Shown here: positions 49,779 through 58,711 of the stretch, piece after piece
Layout of the letters: the number at the start of each line of letters is the position of its first letter
Numbering within the stretch: the stretch's first letter is position 1
Source: Streptomyces sp. S.PNR 29
Lineage (GTDB): Bacteria; Actinomycetota; Actinomycetes; Streptomycetales; Streptomycetaceae
Direction: 5' to 3'
DNA length: 64,000 bases
NCBI RefSeq assembly: GCF_030386795.1
Contig: NZ_JANUQM010000002.1
Location: 496,001 to 560,000, forward strand
Program-made: the position numbers and the translations under genes
Notes under the pieces: generated by a model
Database searches by the model: none
What the model was told of the DNA's origin: nothing
Seen by the model: only the letters and a program-made list of their open reading frames with translations

Positions 49779-51356
49779 CTAGTTGCGCCGCAGCAACCGG
49801 GTCGCCCCCGCCGCCACCGTCGTCGCCAGGACCCAGCCCAGCAGGATCATCGCCGCCGCCAGCCACTGCCAGCCGCCGCGCAGCTGCCAGAAGCCGACCT
49901 GGCCGAGGTCGATGACCGGCAGTAACAGGTCGAGGGCGAAGAGGGCGGGGTTCCAGTCCGGATGCTCGCCGCTCTTGAGGGGCGGATGGCTGGCGTGCGC
50001 GAAGGCCACCGACCCTGCCGCCCACAGCACCGCCATCCACACCGCGGCCCGGCCCGGCCGGTACCCGTAGGCGACCGTCCAGTCCTGGGCGTATCCCCAG
50101 AGCTTGGCGGCGAACGGCAGGCTCTCGCGGCGCCGGCGCTGCTTGGCGAGCAGCACCTCCCGGGCGTCCTCGTCCTCGCCGCCGGCCCGCAGCACGGCGG
50201 CCAGCCGCTCGTACGGCTCCGGGTTGTACTCGGCGGTCGCCGCGGCCACCCAGTCCAGCCGTTCGGCCAGCGGGAACGGGCCGCGCGGCACGAGGTTCTC
50301 GTAGGTGAAGCCGCCCATGTGCAGCCGTCCCGGGCCCGGCCAGGCGTCCGACCGGTCCATCAGGTTGACGATCCGCGCGCCGGACATCACCACCCGGCCC
50401 CGCGCCGGACGCTCCCCCAGGAACCGCAGCTCCGGTGTCTGCACCCGGCGCAGCGACAGCTCCTGGTCGTCGGTGAAGGTGAACCGGGCCCGCTCGAAGT
50501 CGACCGCGTCCCCGAACCGCCCGTCGTCCAGCCGCATCCCGCCCGTGCACTCGAACCGCTGGATCCGCGTTCCCTGCGCGGGGGTCATGCCGCTCATCGC
50601 CTGGGCGCCGACACCCGCCGGCGTCAGGTACAGGCTGCGCTCCACGGTCAGCTGCGGGGCGTTCAGCGCCAGCCGCGCGCAGGGGTTGGCCAGCCGGGCA
50701 CCGCGCAGGCTCAGCGAGACACCGATCTTGGCGCTGCGCAGGCTCATCTCGCCGTGCGACTCCAGCAGTTCCGCCTGCAGGTCCTGCCCGACCGTCATGC
50801 CGTCCCCGGCGATGGAGCGGCCGCTGCGGTCCCGGTGCACGATCGCCTGGTTGAGCAGCAGATCCGTGCCGATCTGCGCGTCGGTCAGCCGGATGCCATG
50901 GTGGAAGCGGCAGCGCGGCAGATGCAGGTCGCCCTCGGTGTGCACCCGGGCCGCCTCAAGGCGCGGCACCGAGCAGTCCACCATCCGTACGGTCGTGAAG
51001 TGGGCCTCCGGCAGCAGCACGTCCCGCTCGAAGCGGCAGCCCCGCAGTTCGACGTACGGCACCACCGTGCCGCCCGCGAGATCCAGGGTGCCGTTGATCT
51101 GCACGCCGACGAGCTTCAGCGAGGACACCCGGCCCGCGAGCGCGGGCGGCCCGTCGAGCAGCAGCCAGCACACGATCCGGGCCCGCACGGACCGTTCGGA
51201 TCCCCAGGGATGCCCGCCGTGCGGATCGTCGACGACGGCGTCCCCGCTGCTCAGGTCGTACACGCTGCCGTTTCGGAAGGCCTGCCACATGCCGGCCTCC
51301 GCCGCGGTCAGGTCGTCCGGCAGGTCCCCGGCGCGCAGTCCGGCCCCTTCGGTCAC
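49779..51356 (-). CDS. Membrane-anchored repeat protein of unknown function
   Basis: 525 residues. The soluble N-terminal 340 residues show repeated short beta strands with period about 20 (VELRGCRFERDVLLPEAHF; DLHLPRCRFHHGIRLTDAQ; MSLRSAKIGVSLSLRGARL), suggesting a right-handed beta-solenoid like pentapeptide-repeat or bactofilin-type folds. The C-terminus has two or three membrane segments (AVWMAVLWAAGSVAFA; WLAAAMILLGWVLATTVAA). Database names for relatives often say oxidoreductase, but I see no cofactor motif. GTG 51356 is the start. It is divergent from hisD, sharing the repeat-rich 249-bp region. Confidence 0.75.
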   Translation of the reverse strand: MTEGAGLRAGDLPDDLTAAEAGMWQAFRNGSVYDLSSGDAVVDDPHGGHPWGSERSVRARIVCWLLLDGPPALAGRVSSLKLVGVQINGTLDLAGGTVVPYVELRGCRFERDVLLPEAHFTTVRMVDCSVPRLEAARVHTEGDLHLPRCRFHHGIRLTDAQIGTDLLLNQAIVHRDRSGRSIAGDGMTVGQDLQAELLESHGEMSLRSAKIGVSLSLRGARLANPCARLALNAPQLTVERSLYLTPAGVGAQAMSGMTPAQGTRIQRFECTGGMRLDDGRFGDAVDFERARFTFTDDQELSLRRVQTPELRFLGERPARGRVVMSGARIVNLMDRSDAWPGPGRLHMGGFTYENLVPRGPFPLAERLDWVAAATAEYNPEPYERLAAVLRAGGEDEDAREVLLAKQRRRRESLPFAAKLWGYAQDWTVAYGYRPGRAAVWMAVLWAAGSVAFAHASHPPLKSGEHPDWNPALFALDLLLPVIDLGQVGFWQLRGGWQWLAAAMILLGWVLATTVAAGATRLLRRN

Positions 51357-51409
51357 AGTTCTTCCGTCCCCCTTTGCTGTCTCACGTGGCGTCCGCCTCG
51401 GTGTCCGCT

Positions 51410-51453
51410 TGCTTCACGTGGGATCACACACTGCTTCACGTGGGATCACACAC
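51410..51453. repeat. 22-bp perfect tandem repeat
   Basis: Two adjacent copies of a 22-bp unit (51410-51431 and 51432-51453). Each contains GCTTCACGTGGGATCACACA, with a CACGTG core. A related CTCACGTGG lies at 51381-51389 and an inverted GCTTCACGTT (as AACGTGAAGC) near 51500. The cluster is upstream of both hisD and the divergent membrane protein and may bind a regulator. Confidence 0.8.
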
Positions 51454-51546
51454 GTTTCGTACAACCGTTCATGCCCGCTGTGTGACGCGCCGAACGCGGA
51501 ACGTGAAGCGGATCTTCCGCGGATCTTCCGAGCCGCGGCCGGGAGC

Positions 51547-51565
51547 CGTATCAGACACTGATACG
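51547..51565. promoter_or_regulatory. Palindromic operator candidate upstream of hisD
   Basis: CGTATCAG (51547-51554) and CTGATACG (51558-51565) form a perfect 8-bp dyad with a 3-bp spacer, 40 bp before the hisD GTG. Size and position fit a repressor site for the histidine operon. The regulator is unknown. Confidence 0.55.
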
Positions 51566-51605
51566 CGCGGACGGCGCCGGACGGGGGTCTGAGAGAATTG
51601 GTTCC

Positions 51606-52955
51606 GTGATCTCCCGAATCGATCTGCGCGGCGACGCCCTTCCCGAGGGCCCCGCCCTGCGCGACCTGCTGCCCCGAGCCGACTTCGACGTTCAGGCCGC
51701 CCTGGAGAAGGTGCGTCCGATCTGCGAGGCCGTGCATCATCGGGGCGACGCGGCGCTGATCGACTTCGCCGAGAAGTTCGACGGCGTGCGGCTGGAATCC
51801 GTACGAGTCCCGGCGCGGGCGCTCACCGACGCCCTGGAGGGGCTGGACCCGGCCGTGCGCGCGGCCCTGGAGGAGTCCATCCGCCGCGCCCGGCTCGTCC
51901 ACCGCGAACAGCGCCGTACGACCCACACCACGCAGGTCGTGCCCGGCGGCTCGGTCACCGAGAAGTGGGTGCCGGTGGAGCGCGTGGGGCTCTACGCCCC
52001 CGGTGGCCGGTCGGTCTACCCGTCCTCCGTGGTGATGAACGTCGTGCCCGCCCAGGAGGCCGGCGTCGAGTCCATCGCCCTCGCCTCGCCCGCCCAGGCG
52101 GAGTTCGGCGGGCTGCCGCACCCGACGATCCTCGCCGCCTGCGCCCTGCTCGGTGTCGACGAGGTGTACGCGGCCGGCGGCGCCACCGCCGTCGCGATGT
52201 TCGCGTACGGCACCGAGTCCTGCCCGCCCGCCAACATGGTCACCGGCCCCGGCAACATCTGGGTCGCCGCCGCCAAGCGCTACTTCACCGGCAAGATCGG
52301 CATCGACGCCGAGGCCGGCCCGACCGAGATCGCGATCCTGGCCGACGAGACCGCCGACCCGGTGCACGTGGCGTCGGACCTGATCAGCCAGGCCGAGCAC
52401 GACCCACTGGCGGCGGCCGTGCTGGTCACCGACTCCGTCGAGCTCGCGGACGCCGTCGAGAAGGAGCTTCAGCCGCAGGTCGCGGCCACCAAGCACATCG
52501 AGGACCGGATCGTCCCGGCGCTGGGCGGCAAGCAGTCCGCGATCGTCCTCGTCGACGGCATCGACGAGGGCCTGCGGGTGGTCGACGCGTACGGCGCCGA
52601 GCACCTGGAGATCCAGACGGCGGACGCCGCCGCCGTGGCCGACCGGGTGAAGAACGCCGGTGCGATCTTCATCGGCCCCTGGGCGCCCGTGTCGCTCGGC
52701 GACTACGCCGCCGGCTCCAACCACGTCCTGCCCACCGGCGGCTGCGCCTGCCACTCCTCCGGCCTGTCCGTCCAGTCCTTCCTGCGCGGCATCCACATCG
52801 TCGACTACACGAAGGACGCGCTGGCCGAGGTCGCGCACCACGTGGTGACGCTGGCGGAGGCGGAGGACCTGCCCGCGCACGGCGCGGCGATCAAGGCCCG
52901 TTTCGGCGGAGCCGAACAATGGACGCGCGACTGGAAGGTTCCCGAGGGCAAGTGA
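51606..52955 (+). CDS. hisD: Histidinol dehydrogenase
   Basis: 449 residues. It catalyses the last two oxidations of histidine biosynthesis, from histidinol to histidine, with NAD and zinc. Family motifs include [51 protein letters not shown] and [10 protein letters not shown]; the zinc ligands His and Gln in QAEHD are present. GTG 51606 has only a weak purine-rich upstream (GAGAGAA). First gene of the operon; its stop overlaps hisC. Confidence 0.97.
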   Translation: MISRIDLRGDALPEGPALRDLLPRADFDVQAALEKVRPICEAVHHRGDAALIDFAEKFDGVRLESVRVPARALTDALEGLDPAVRAALEESIRRARLVHREQRRTTHTTQVVPGGSVTEKWVPVERVGLYAPGGRSVYPSSVVMNVVPAQEAGVESIALASPAQAEFGGLPHPTILAACALLGVDEVYAAGGATAVAMFAYGTESCPPANMVTGPGNIWVAAAKRYFTGKIGIDAEAGPTEIAILADETADPVHVASDLISQAEHDPLAAAVLVTDSVELADAVEKELQPQVAATKHIEDRIVPALGGKQSAIVLVDGIDEGLRVVDAYGAEHLEIQTADAAAVADRVKNAGAIFIGPWAPVSLGDYAAGSNHVLPTGGCACHSSGLSVQSFLRGIHIVDYTKDALAEVAHHVVTLAEAEDLPAHGAAIKARFGGAEQWTRDWKVPEGK

Positions 52956-54058
52956 CCGGTATCGACGATCTTCCCGTACGGGACGAGCTGCGCGGCAAGT
53001 CCCCCTACGGCGCACCCCAGCTGGACGTCCCCGTACGGCTGAACACCAACGAGAACCCCTACCCGCTGCCCGAGCCGCTGGTCGAGCGGATCACCGAGCG
53101 GGTCCGGGAGGCGGCCCGCGGCCTCAACCGCTACCCGGACCGGGACGCGGTGGAGCTGCGCACCAGGCTCGCCGAGTACCTGACGAAGACCGCGGAGTAC
53201 GAGGTCGGCCCGGCCAACGTCTGGGCCGCCAACGGCTCCAACGAGGTCATCCAGCAGCTGCTGCAGACCTTCGGCGGGCCGGGCCGGACCGCGATCGGCT
53301 TCGAGCCGTCGTACTCGATGCACGGCCTCATCGCGCGCGGCACCGGCACGGGCTGGATCTCCGGCCCCCGGCACGAGGACTTCACGATCGACGTCCCGGC
53401 CGCCGTGCGGGCCATCGCCGAGGACCGGCCGGACGTCGTCTTCATCACCACCCCCAACAACCCCACCGGCAACGCGGTCCCGCCCGAGACGGTCCTCGCC
53501 CTGTACGAGGCCGCGCAGGCGGCGAAGCCGTCGATGGTGGTGGTGGACGAGGCGTACATCGAGTTCAGCCACGGCGACTCGCTGCTGCCGCTGCTCGAAG
53601 GACGGCCGAACCTCGTCATCTCCCGCACCATGTCGAAGGCGTTCGGCGCGGCGGGCCTGCGCCTCGGCTACCTCGCCGCGCACCCGGCCGTCGTCGACGC
53701 CGTCCAGCTCGTACGGCTGCCGTACCACCTGTCGGCCGTCACCCAGGCGACCGCCCTGGCCGCCCTCGAACACACCGACACGCTGCTGAAGTACGTCGAG
53801 CAGCTGAAGGCCGAGCGGGACCGGCTGGTCACCGAGCTGCGCGCGATCGGTTACGAGGTGACCGAGTCCGACGCCAACTTCGTACAGTTCGGACGGTTCG
53901 AGGACTCCCACCTGGTGTGGCGGAAGATCCTCGACCGGGGCGTCCTGGTCCGGGACAACGGCGTACCGGGGTGGCTGCGGGTCACCGCCGGAACCCCCGA
54001 AGAGAACGACGCGTTCCTCGACGCGGTCCGTGAGTTGAAGAAGGAGCAGAACACATGA
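52952..54058 (+). CDS. hisC: Histidinol-phosphate aminotransferase
   Basis: 368 residues of the class I/II PLP-dependent aminotransferases. [36 protein letters not shown] and DEAYIEF bind substrate and cofactor, and Lys229 in [17 protein letters not shown] forms the Schiff base. It converts imidazole-acetol phosphate to histidinol phosphate using glutamate. GTG overlaps the hisD stop (GTGA); the stop overlaps hisB. Confidence 0.96.
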   Translation: MTGIDDLPVRDELRGKSPYGAPQLDVPVRLNTNENPYPLPEPLVERITERVREAARGLNRYPDRDAVELRTRLAEYLTKTAEYEVGPANVWAANGSNEVIQQLLQTFGGPGRTAIGFEPSYSMHGLIARGTGTGWISGPRHEDFTIDVPAAVRAIAEDRPDVVFITTPNNPTGNAVPPETVLALYEAAQAAKPSMVVVDEAYIEFSHGDSLLPLLEGRPNLVISRTMSKAFGAAGLRLGYLAAHPAVVDAVQLVRLPYHLSAVTQATALAALEHTDTLLKYVEQLKAERDRLVTELRAIGYEVTESDANFVQFGRFEDSHLVWRKILDRGVLVRDNGVPGWLRVTAGTPEENDAFLDAVRELKKEQNT

Positions 54059-54648
54059 GCCGCGTTGGACGCGTGGACCGGACGACCAAGGAGACGTCCG
54101 TCGTCGTCGAGATCGACCTCGACGGCACCGGCAAGACGGACATCTCCACCGGGGTCGGCTTCTACGACCACATGCTCGACCAGCTCGGCCGGCACGGTCT
54201 GTTCGACCTGACCGTGAAGACCGAGGGCGACCTGCACATCGACTCGCACCACACCATCGAGGACACCGCCCTCGCGCTCGGGGCCGCCTTCAAGCAGGCC
54301 CTCGGCGACAAGGTGGGGATCTACCGCTTCGGCAACTGCACGGTCCCGCTGGACGAGTCCCTCGCCCAGGTCACCGTCGACCTGTCCGGCCGCCCGTACC
54401 TCGTGCACACCGAGCCCGAGAAGATGGCGCCGATGATCGGCGAGTACGACACCACGATGACCCGGCACATCCTGGAGTCCTTCGTCGCCCAGGCCCAGAT
54501 CGCGCTGCACGTGCACGTGCCGTACGGGCGCAACGCGCACCACATCGTGGAGTGCCAGTTCAAGGCGCTGGCACGGGCCCTGCGGTACGCCTCCGAGCGC
54601 GACCCGCGCGCCGCGGGCATCCTGCCCTCCACGAAGGGCGCGCTGTGA
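54055..54648 (+). CDS. hisB: Imidazoleglycerol-phosphate dehydratase
   Basis: 197 residues, the stand-alone dehydratase without the phosphatase domain found in enterobacteria. Metal-binding motifs are [12 protein letters not shown] and [15 protein letters not shown], plus [17 protein letters not shown]. It dehydrates imidazole-glycerol phosphate to imidazole-acetol phosphate. ATG overlaps the hisC stop, and its own stop overlaps the next small gene. Confidence 0.97.
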   Translation: MSRVGRVDRTTKETSVVVEIDLDGTGKTDISTGVGFYDHMLDQLGRHGLFDLTVKTEGDLHIDSHHTIEDTALALGAAFKQALGDKVGIYRFGNCTVPLDESLAQVTVDLSGRPYLVHTEPEKMAPMIGEYDTTMTRHILESFVAQAQIALHVHVPYGRNAHHIVECQFKALARALRYASERDPRAAGILPSTKGAL

Positions 54649-54809
54649 ACAGCACCTCGACCATCCTGATCGTCGTCGGCCTCTTCCTCGTCGGCGGGAT
54701 CATCTCCTTCGTCAAGCAGCAGATGCCGAAGGGCCTCATCGTGCTGCTCTCGATCGGCGCCGCGATGTGTCTCCTCGCGGGCGTCCTGAGGCTGGAGGTG
54801 TGGAATTGA
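54645..54809 (+). CDS. Small membrane protein within the his operon (54 aa)
   Basis: 54 residues with two hydrophobic segments: residues 5-22 ([19 protein letters not shown]) and 30-46 ([18 protein letters not shown]), separated by KQQMPKG. The GTG overlaps the hisB TGA and its TGA overlaps the hisH TTG, so it is inside a chain of coupled genes, which strongly supports translation. No known function in histidine synthesis; a membrane-anchoring or regulatory role is speculation. Confidence 0.8.
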   Translation: MNSTSTILIVVGLFLVGGIISFVKQQMPKGLIVLLSIGAAMCLLAGVLRLEVWN

Positions 54810-55447
54810 GCAGCCGCAAGAACGTCGTCGTCTTCGACTACGGCTTCGGAAACGTCCGCTCCGCCGAGCGGGCCCTCGCGCGCGCGGGAGCCGACGTCGA
54901 GATCACCCGTGACTTCGACAGGGCCATGGACGCCGACGGGCTGCTGGTCCCGGGCGTCGGCGCCTTCGCCTCCTGCATGAAGGGCCTGAAGGAGGCACGC
55001 GGCGACTGGATCATCGACCGCCGGCTCTCCGGCGGGCGCCCGGTGATGGGCATCTGCGTCGGCATGCAGATCCTCTTCGCGCGCGGCATCGAGCACGGCG
55101 TTCAGACCGAGGGCCTCGAAGAGTGGCCCGGCTCGGTCGAGCCGCTGCAGGCCGACATCGTGCCCCACATGGGCTGGAACACCGTCGAGGCCCCGGCCGA
55201 CTCGCAGCTGTTCGCCGGCCTGGACGCGGACGCCCGCTTCTACTTCGTGCACTCCTACGCCGTCCACGACTGGTCGCTGGAGACCCACAACCCGACCATC
55301 GCCGCCCCCAAGGTGACCTGGTCCACGCACGGCAAGCCCTTCGTGGCGGCCGTCGAGAACGGTGCCCTGTGGGCCACGCAGTTCCACCCCGAGAAGTCCG
55401 GCGACGCCGGAGCCCAGCTCCTCACCAACTGGATCGAGACCCTGTAG
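54806..55447 (+). CDS. hisH: Imidazole glycerol phosphate synthase, glutaminase subunit
   Basis: 213 residues from TTG 54806, supported by GGAGGTG upstream and a 4-bp overlap (TTGA). It is a class I glutamine amidotransferase: the nucleophilic Cys is in [10 protein letters not shown], and the His-Glu pair in [12 protein letters not shown]. With HisF it makes imidazole-glycerol phosphate and AICAR. The frame extends a few codons upstream (ATG 54767), but that would run inside the small membrane gene. Confidence 0.94.
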   Translation: MSSRKNVVVFDYGFGNVRSAERALARAGADVEITRDFDRAMDADGLLVPGVGAFASCMKGLKEARGDWIIDRRLSGGRPVMGICVGMQILFARGIEHGVQTEGLEEWPGSVEPLQADIVPHMGWNTVEAPADSQLFAGLDADARFYFVHSYAVHDWSLETHNPTIAAPKVTWSTHGKPFVAAVENGALWATQFHPEKSGDAGAQLLTNWIETL

Positions 55448-55449
55448 AG

Positions 55450-56175
55450 ATGAGCAAGCTCGAACTCCTCCCCGCCGTCGACGTCCGCGACGGCCAGGCC
55501 GTCCGCCTCGTGCACGGCGAGTCCGGCACCGAGACCTCCTACGGCTCCCCGCTCGAGGCCGCTCTCGCCTGGCAGCGGTCGGGCGCCGAGTGGCTGCACC
55601 TGGTCGACCTGGACGCCGCGTTCGGCACCGGCGACAACCGGGAGCTGATCGCCGAGGTCGCGAGGGCGATGGACATCAAGGTGGAGCTGTCCGGCGGCAT
55701 CCGCGACGACGCCTCGCTGGCGGCGGCCCTGGCCACCGGCTGCACCCGCGTGAACCTGGGCACGGCCGCCCTGGAGACGCCCGAATGGGTCGCCAAGGTC
55801 ATCGCCGAGCACGGCGACAAGATCGCGGTCGGTCTCGACGTACGCGGCACCACCCTGCGCGGCCGCGGCTGGACCCGCGACGGCGGTGACCTCTACGAGA
55901 CGCTGGAGCGCCTCAACAAGGAGGGCTGCGCGCGGTACGTGGTGACGGACATCGCCAAGGACGGCACCCTCCAGGGCCCGAACCTGGAGCTGCTGAAGAA
56001 CGTCTGCGCCGCGACCGACCGCCCGGTGGTCGCCTCCGGCGGCGTGTCGTCCCTGGACGACCTCCGTGCCATCGCGGACCTGGTCCCCCTCGGTGTCGAG
56101 GGGGCCATCGTAGGGAAGGCGCTGTACGCGAAGGCGTTCACCCTGGAAGAGGCCTTGGAGGCTGTGTCGTCATGA
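55450..56175 (+). CDS. priA: Bifunctional phosphoribosyl isomerase (HisA/TrpF)
   Basis: 241 residues, a (beta/alpha)8 barrel. [22 protein letters not shown] is the first strand with the catalytic Asp, and [20 protein letters not shown] carries the second. In streptomycetes and mycobacteria this enzyme, PriA, isomerises both ProFAR (histidine) and phosphoribosyl anthranilate (tryptophan), replacing TrpF. The name is based on phylum and position; the sequence alone does not prove TrpF activity. ATG is 2 bp after the hisH stop. Confidence 0.93.
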   Translation: MSKLELLPAVDVRDGQAVRLVHGESGTETSYGSPLEAALAWQRSGAEWLHLVDLDAAFGTGDNRELIAEVARAMDIKVELSGGIRDDASLAAALATGCTRVNLGTAALETPEWVAKVIAEHGDKIAVGLDVRGTTLRGRGWTRDGGDLYETLERLNKEGCARYVVTDIAKDGTLQGPNLELLKNVCAATDRPVVASGGVSSLDDLRAIADLVPLGVEGAIVGKALYAKAFTLEEALEAVSS

Positions 56176-56573
56176 GCGATGCCGTACGGCGCGTGCAGAG
56201 CGGAAGTCCCTGGGAAGAGAGTTTCGGTTTCGCGCGCGCCGTGGCGGCGGGCGATCAGGTGCTGGTGGCCGGCACGACGTCCTTCAAGGGCAGCGTGCTG
56301 TACGGGGAGGGCGACCCCTACGAACAGGCCAAGGTGGCCTTCACCAGCGCCATCGAGGCGATCGGCGAGTTCGGGCTCGGTATCGGGTCCGTGGTCCGTA
56401 CGCGGATGTACCTGGCACACACGCGGGACCTCGACGAGGTGGGCCGTGCCCACAAGGAATTGTTCGACTCGGTGCGCCCGGTCGCGACCTTCCTGGTGGT
56501 GGAGGGCTTCGTCGACCCGCGTGTGCTGGTGTCGGTGGAACTAGAGGCATACAGAGGAGCCGTGGATTCATGA
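56172..56573 (+). CDS. RidA-family (YjgF/UK114) protein
   Basis: 133 residues. The compact chorismate-mutase-like fold shows [42 protein letters not shown] and [21 protein letters not shown]. RidA hydrolyses reactive enamine/imine intermediates of PLP enzymes; the catalytic Arg of RidA proper (R105 type) is near [25 protein letters not shown]. It sits inside the his operon, ATGA overlap with priA and ATGA overlap with hisF. Role in histidine synthesis unknown. Confidence 0.9.
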   Translation: MSDAVRRVQSGSPWEESFGFARAVAAGDQVLVAGTTSFKGSVLYGEGDPYEQAKVAFTSAIEAIGEFGLGIGSVVRTRMYLAHTRDLDEVGRAHKELFDSVRPVATFLVVEGFVDPRVLVSVELEAYRGAVDS

Positions 56574-57325
56574 CCCTGGCGGTCCGAGTCATCCCCTGCC
56601 TGGACGTGGACAACGGCCGGGTCGTCAAGGGCGTCAACTTCCAGAACCTGCGCGACGCCGGTGACCCCGTCGAGATGGCCAAGGTGTACGACGCCGAGGG
56701 CGCCGACGAGCTGACGTTCCTGGACATCACCGCCTCGTCCGGCAACCGCGAGACGACCTACGACGTGGTGCGGCGCACCGCCGAGCAGGTGTTCATCCCG
56801 CTGACCGTCGGCGGTGGCGTGCGCACCGCCGAGGACGTGGACAAGCTGCTGCGGGCGGGCGCCGACAAGGTCGGCGTGAACACGGCCGCGATCGCCCGTC
56901 CGGAGCTCATCCGGGAGATCGCGGAGCGCTTCGGCCGTCAGGTGCTGGTGCTGTCGGTCGACGCCCGCCGGACGGAGAGCGGGTCCTTCGAGGTCACCAC
57001 GCACGGCGGCCGCAAGGGCACCGGAATCGACGCGGTCGAATGGGCGCACCGGGCGGCCGAGCTGGGCGCGGGCGAGATCCTGCTGAACTCCATGGACGCC
57101 GACGGCACCAAGGACGGCTACGACCTGGAGATGATCGCGGCGGTCCGCAAGCACGTGACCGTCCCGGTGATCGCCTCCGGCGGTGCCGGCAAGCTCGCCG
57201 ACTTCCCGCCGGCCATCGCGGCGGGCGCGGACGCGGTGCTCGCGGCGTCCGTCTTCCACTTCGGGGATCTGAGGATCGGCGAGGTGAAGCAGACGCTGAG
57301 GGAGGCGGGCCACCCCGTCAGGTGA
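56570..57325 (+). CDS. hisF: Imidazole glycerol phosphate synthase, cyclase subunit
   Basis: 251 residues, a (beta/alpha)8 barrel. [19 protein letters not shown] holds one catalytic Asp, [11 protein letters not shown] and [15 protein letters not shown] follow, and [18 protein letters not shown] holds the second Asp. Ammonia from HisH is channelled through the barrel. ATG overlaps the ridA-like stop. The last gene of this transcript; the 249 bp to the next (convergent) gene hold no recognised terminator. Confidence 0.97.
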   Translation: MTLAVRVIPCLDVDNGRVVKGVNFQNLRDAGDPVEMAKVYDAEGADELTFLDITASSGNRETTYDVVRRTAEQVFIPLTVGGGVRTAEDVDKLLRAGADKVGVNTAAIARPELIREIAERFGRQVLVLSVDARRTESGSFEVTTHGGRKGTGIDAVEWAHRAAELGAGEILLNSMDADGTKDGYDLEMIAAVRKHVTVPVIASGGAGKLADFPPAIAAGADAVLAASVFHFGDLRIGEVKQTLREAGHPVR

Positions 57326-57574
57326 CCCTGCTCCGTGAGCCCCGGTCCTCCGGCACGGCCCGCCCGCCGGTCGGCGCGGCGGCAGACCGCTGGGGAACCG
57401 GGCCGGTCTTCGCTGCCTGCGCCGCCCTGTGCGCCGACCCGCTCCGCCACGCCGAACCTCCGCGCTGACCGCGGCCCATGGGCGTGCCGGCCGCAGCGGC
57501 TCCCCACCGTGTCGCGCACGGACCCGGAGCCGGACCCTGTCTTTTGGATCAGGCCGGCCGTGAGGGACCGTGCA

Positions 57575-58210
57575 CTAGATGCCGAGCTGTTTCGTCTCGT
57601 GCAGCCGGGCGATCGCCTCCTTGTCGCCGTCCAGCTCCACCTGGGCGGCGCTCTGCCGGCCGTACAGGAACAGCAGCAGTTCCGACGGCTCGCCGGTCAC
57701 CGTCACCACGGGCGTGCCCCGGTGGGCGACCGCCGTCTGGCCGTTCGGCCGGCGCAGCACCAGGCCCGTCGGCGCGCCACGGCCCATCAGACGGGCGCTG
57801 CGCTCCAGGCGGGACCACAGGGCGTCCTGGAAAACCGGGTCGAGCTCGCGCGGCGACCAGTCGGGCTGCGCGCGCCGGATGTCCTCGGAGTGGACGTAGA
57901 ACTCCACCGTGTTCGACATCTCCTCGACCGGCTTGAGCGAGAACGGCGAGAAGCGCGGCGGGCCCGTACGGATCAGCTGGATCAGCTCCTCGTACGGCTT
58001 GTCGGCGAACTCCGCCATCACCCGTTCCAGGCGCGGCGCGAGCTGCTTGATCAGTATGCCGCCGGCGGCGTCGGGGCGGCGCTCGCGCACCACCACGTGC
58101 GCGGCGAGGTCGCGGGTCGTCCAGCCCTCGCACAAGGTGGGGGCGTTGGGACCCGCGGTCTCCAACAGATCGGCGAGGAGAAGTCGTTCACGCTTGGCGA
58201 AGGTCGACAT
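57575..58210 (-). CDS. TIGR03085-type metal-binding / maleylpyruvate isomerase-like protein
   Basis: 211 residues of the DinB/maleylpyruvate isomerase N-terminal superfamily. SRERLLLADLL-like start, CEGWTTRDLAAHVVVRERRPD and MSNTVEFYVHSEDIRRAQPDW carry His residues that in the family bind a metal. Function unknown; mycothiol-linked reactions are suggested for relatives. It is convergent with hisF and divergent from hisI. Confidence 0.83.
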   Translation of the reverse strand: MSTFAKRERLLLADLLETAGPNAPTLCEGWTTRDLAAHVVVRERRPDAAGGILIKQLAPRLERVMAEFADKPYEELIQLIRTGPPRFSPFSLKPVEEMSNTVEFYVHSEDIRRAQPDWSPRELDPVFQDALWSRLERSARLMGRGAPTGLVLRRPNGQTAVAHRGTPVVTVTGEPSELLLFLYGRQSAAQVELDGDKEAIARLHETKQLGI

Positions 58211-58293
58211 GGAGTCAGCCTACGACCGGGTAGCGGGTCCGCACAGTGGACACTCCACCGGGTCCGTCAGTGGCGCGCGGCACAATGGTCGGC

Positions 58294-58701
58294 ATGACCA
58301 GCACGTCCCCCCGGCGGCCCAGCCGGCTCGACCCGGAGATCGCCGCGCGGCTCAAGCGCAGCCCCGACGGCCTCCTCCCCGCCATCGCCCAGCAGTACGA
58401 CACCGGTGAGGTGCTGATGCTCGGCTGGATGGACGACGAGGCGCTGCACCGCACGCTCACCACCGGCCGCTGCACGTACTGGTCGCGCAGCCGCCAGGAG
58501 TACTGGGTCAAGGGCGACACCTCCGGCCACTTCCAGTGGGTGAAGTCCGTCGCCCTGGACTGCGACGCCGACACCGTGCTGGTCAAGGTCGACCAGGTCG
58601 GCGCCGCCTGCCACACCGGCGCCCGCACCTGCTTCGACGCCGACGTACTGCTGAAGGACGCCGACGACGCCGGCTCCGGCGCCGCGGCCCGGGATCAGTA
58701 A
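58294..58701 (+). CDS. hisI: Phosphoribosyl-AMP cyclohydrolase
   Basis: 135 residues from ATG 58294 (ATG 58285 is in frame). Zinc ligands are visible in [15 protein letters not shown] and [27 protein letters not shown] and [19 protein letters not shown] are family motifs. It opens the adenine ring in the third step of histidine synthesis. It is the monofunctional form, with no HisE domain. trpE begins 10 bp downstream, so a his-trp mixed transcript is likely. Confidence 0.96.
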   Translation: MTSTSPRRPSRLDPEIAARLKRSPDGLLPAIAQQYDTGEVLMLGWMDDEALHRTLTTGRCTYWSRSRQEYWVKGDTSGHFQWVKSVALDCDADTVLVKVDQVGAACHTGARTCFDADVLLKDADDAGSGAAARDQ

Positions 58702-58711
58702 GGTCGCCGCC

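Noticed and set aside
51410..51453. CRISPR-like array
   Set aside because: Only two directly adjacent copies without spacers and no cas genes.
57326..57574. Small gene between hisF and the convergent TIGR03085 gene
   Set aside because: The open frames are Arg/Pro/Ala-rich with no ribosome-binding site or homology; nothing else was recognised here.
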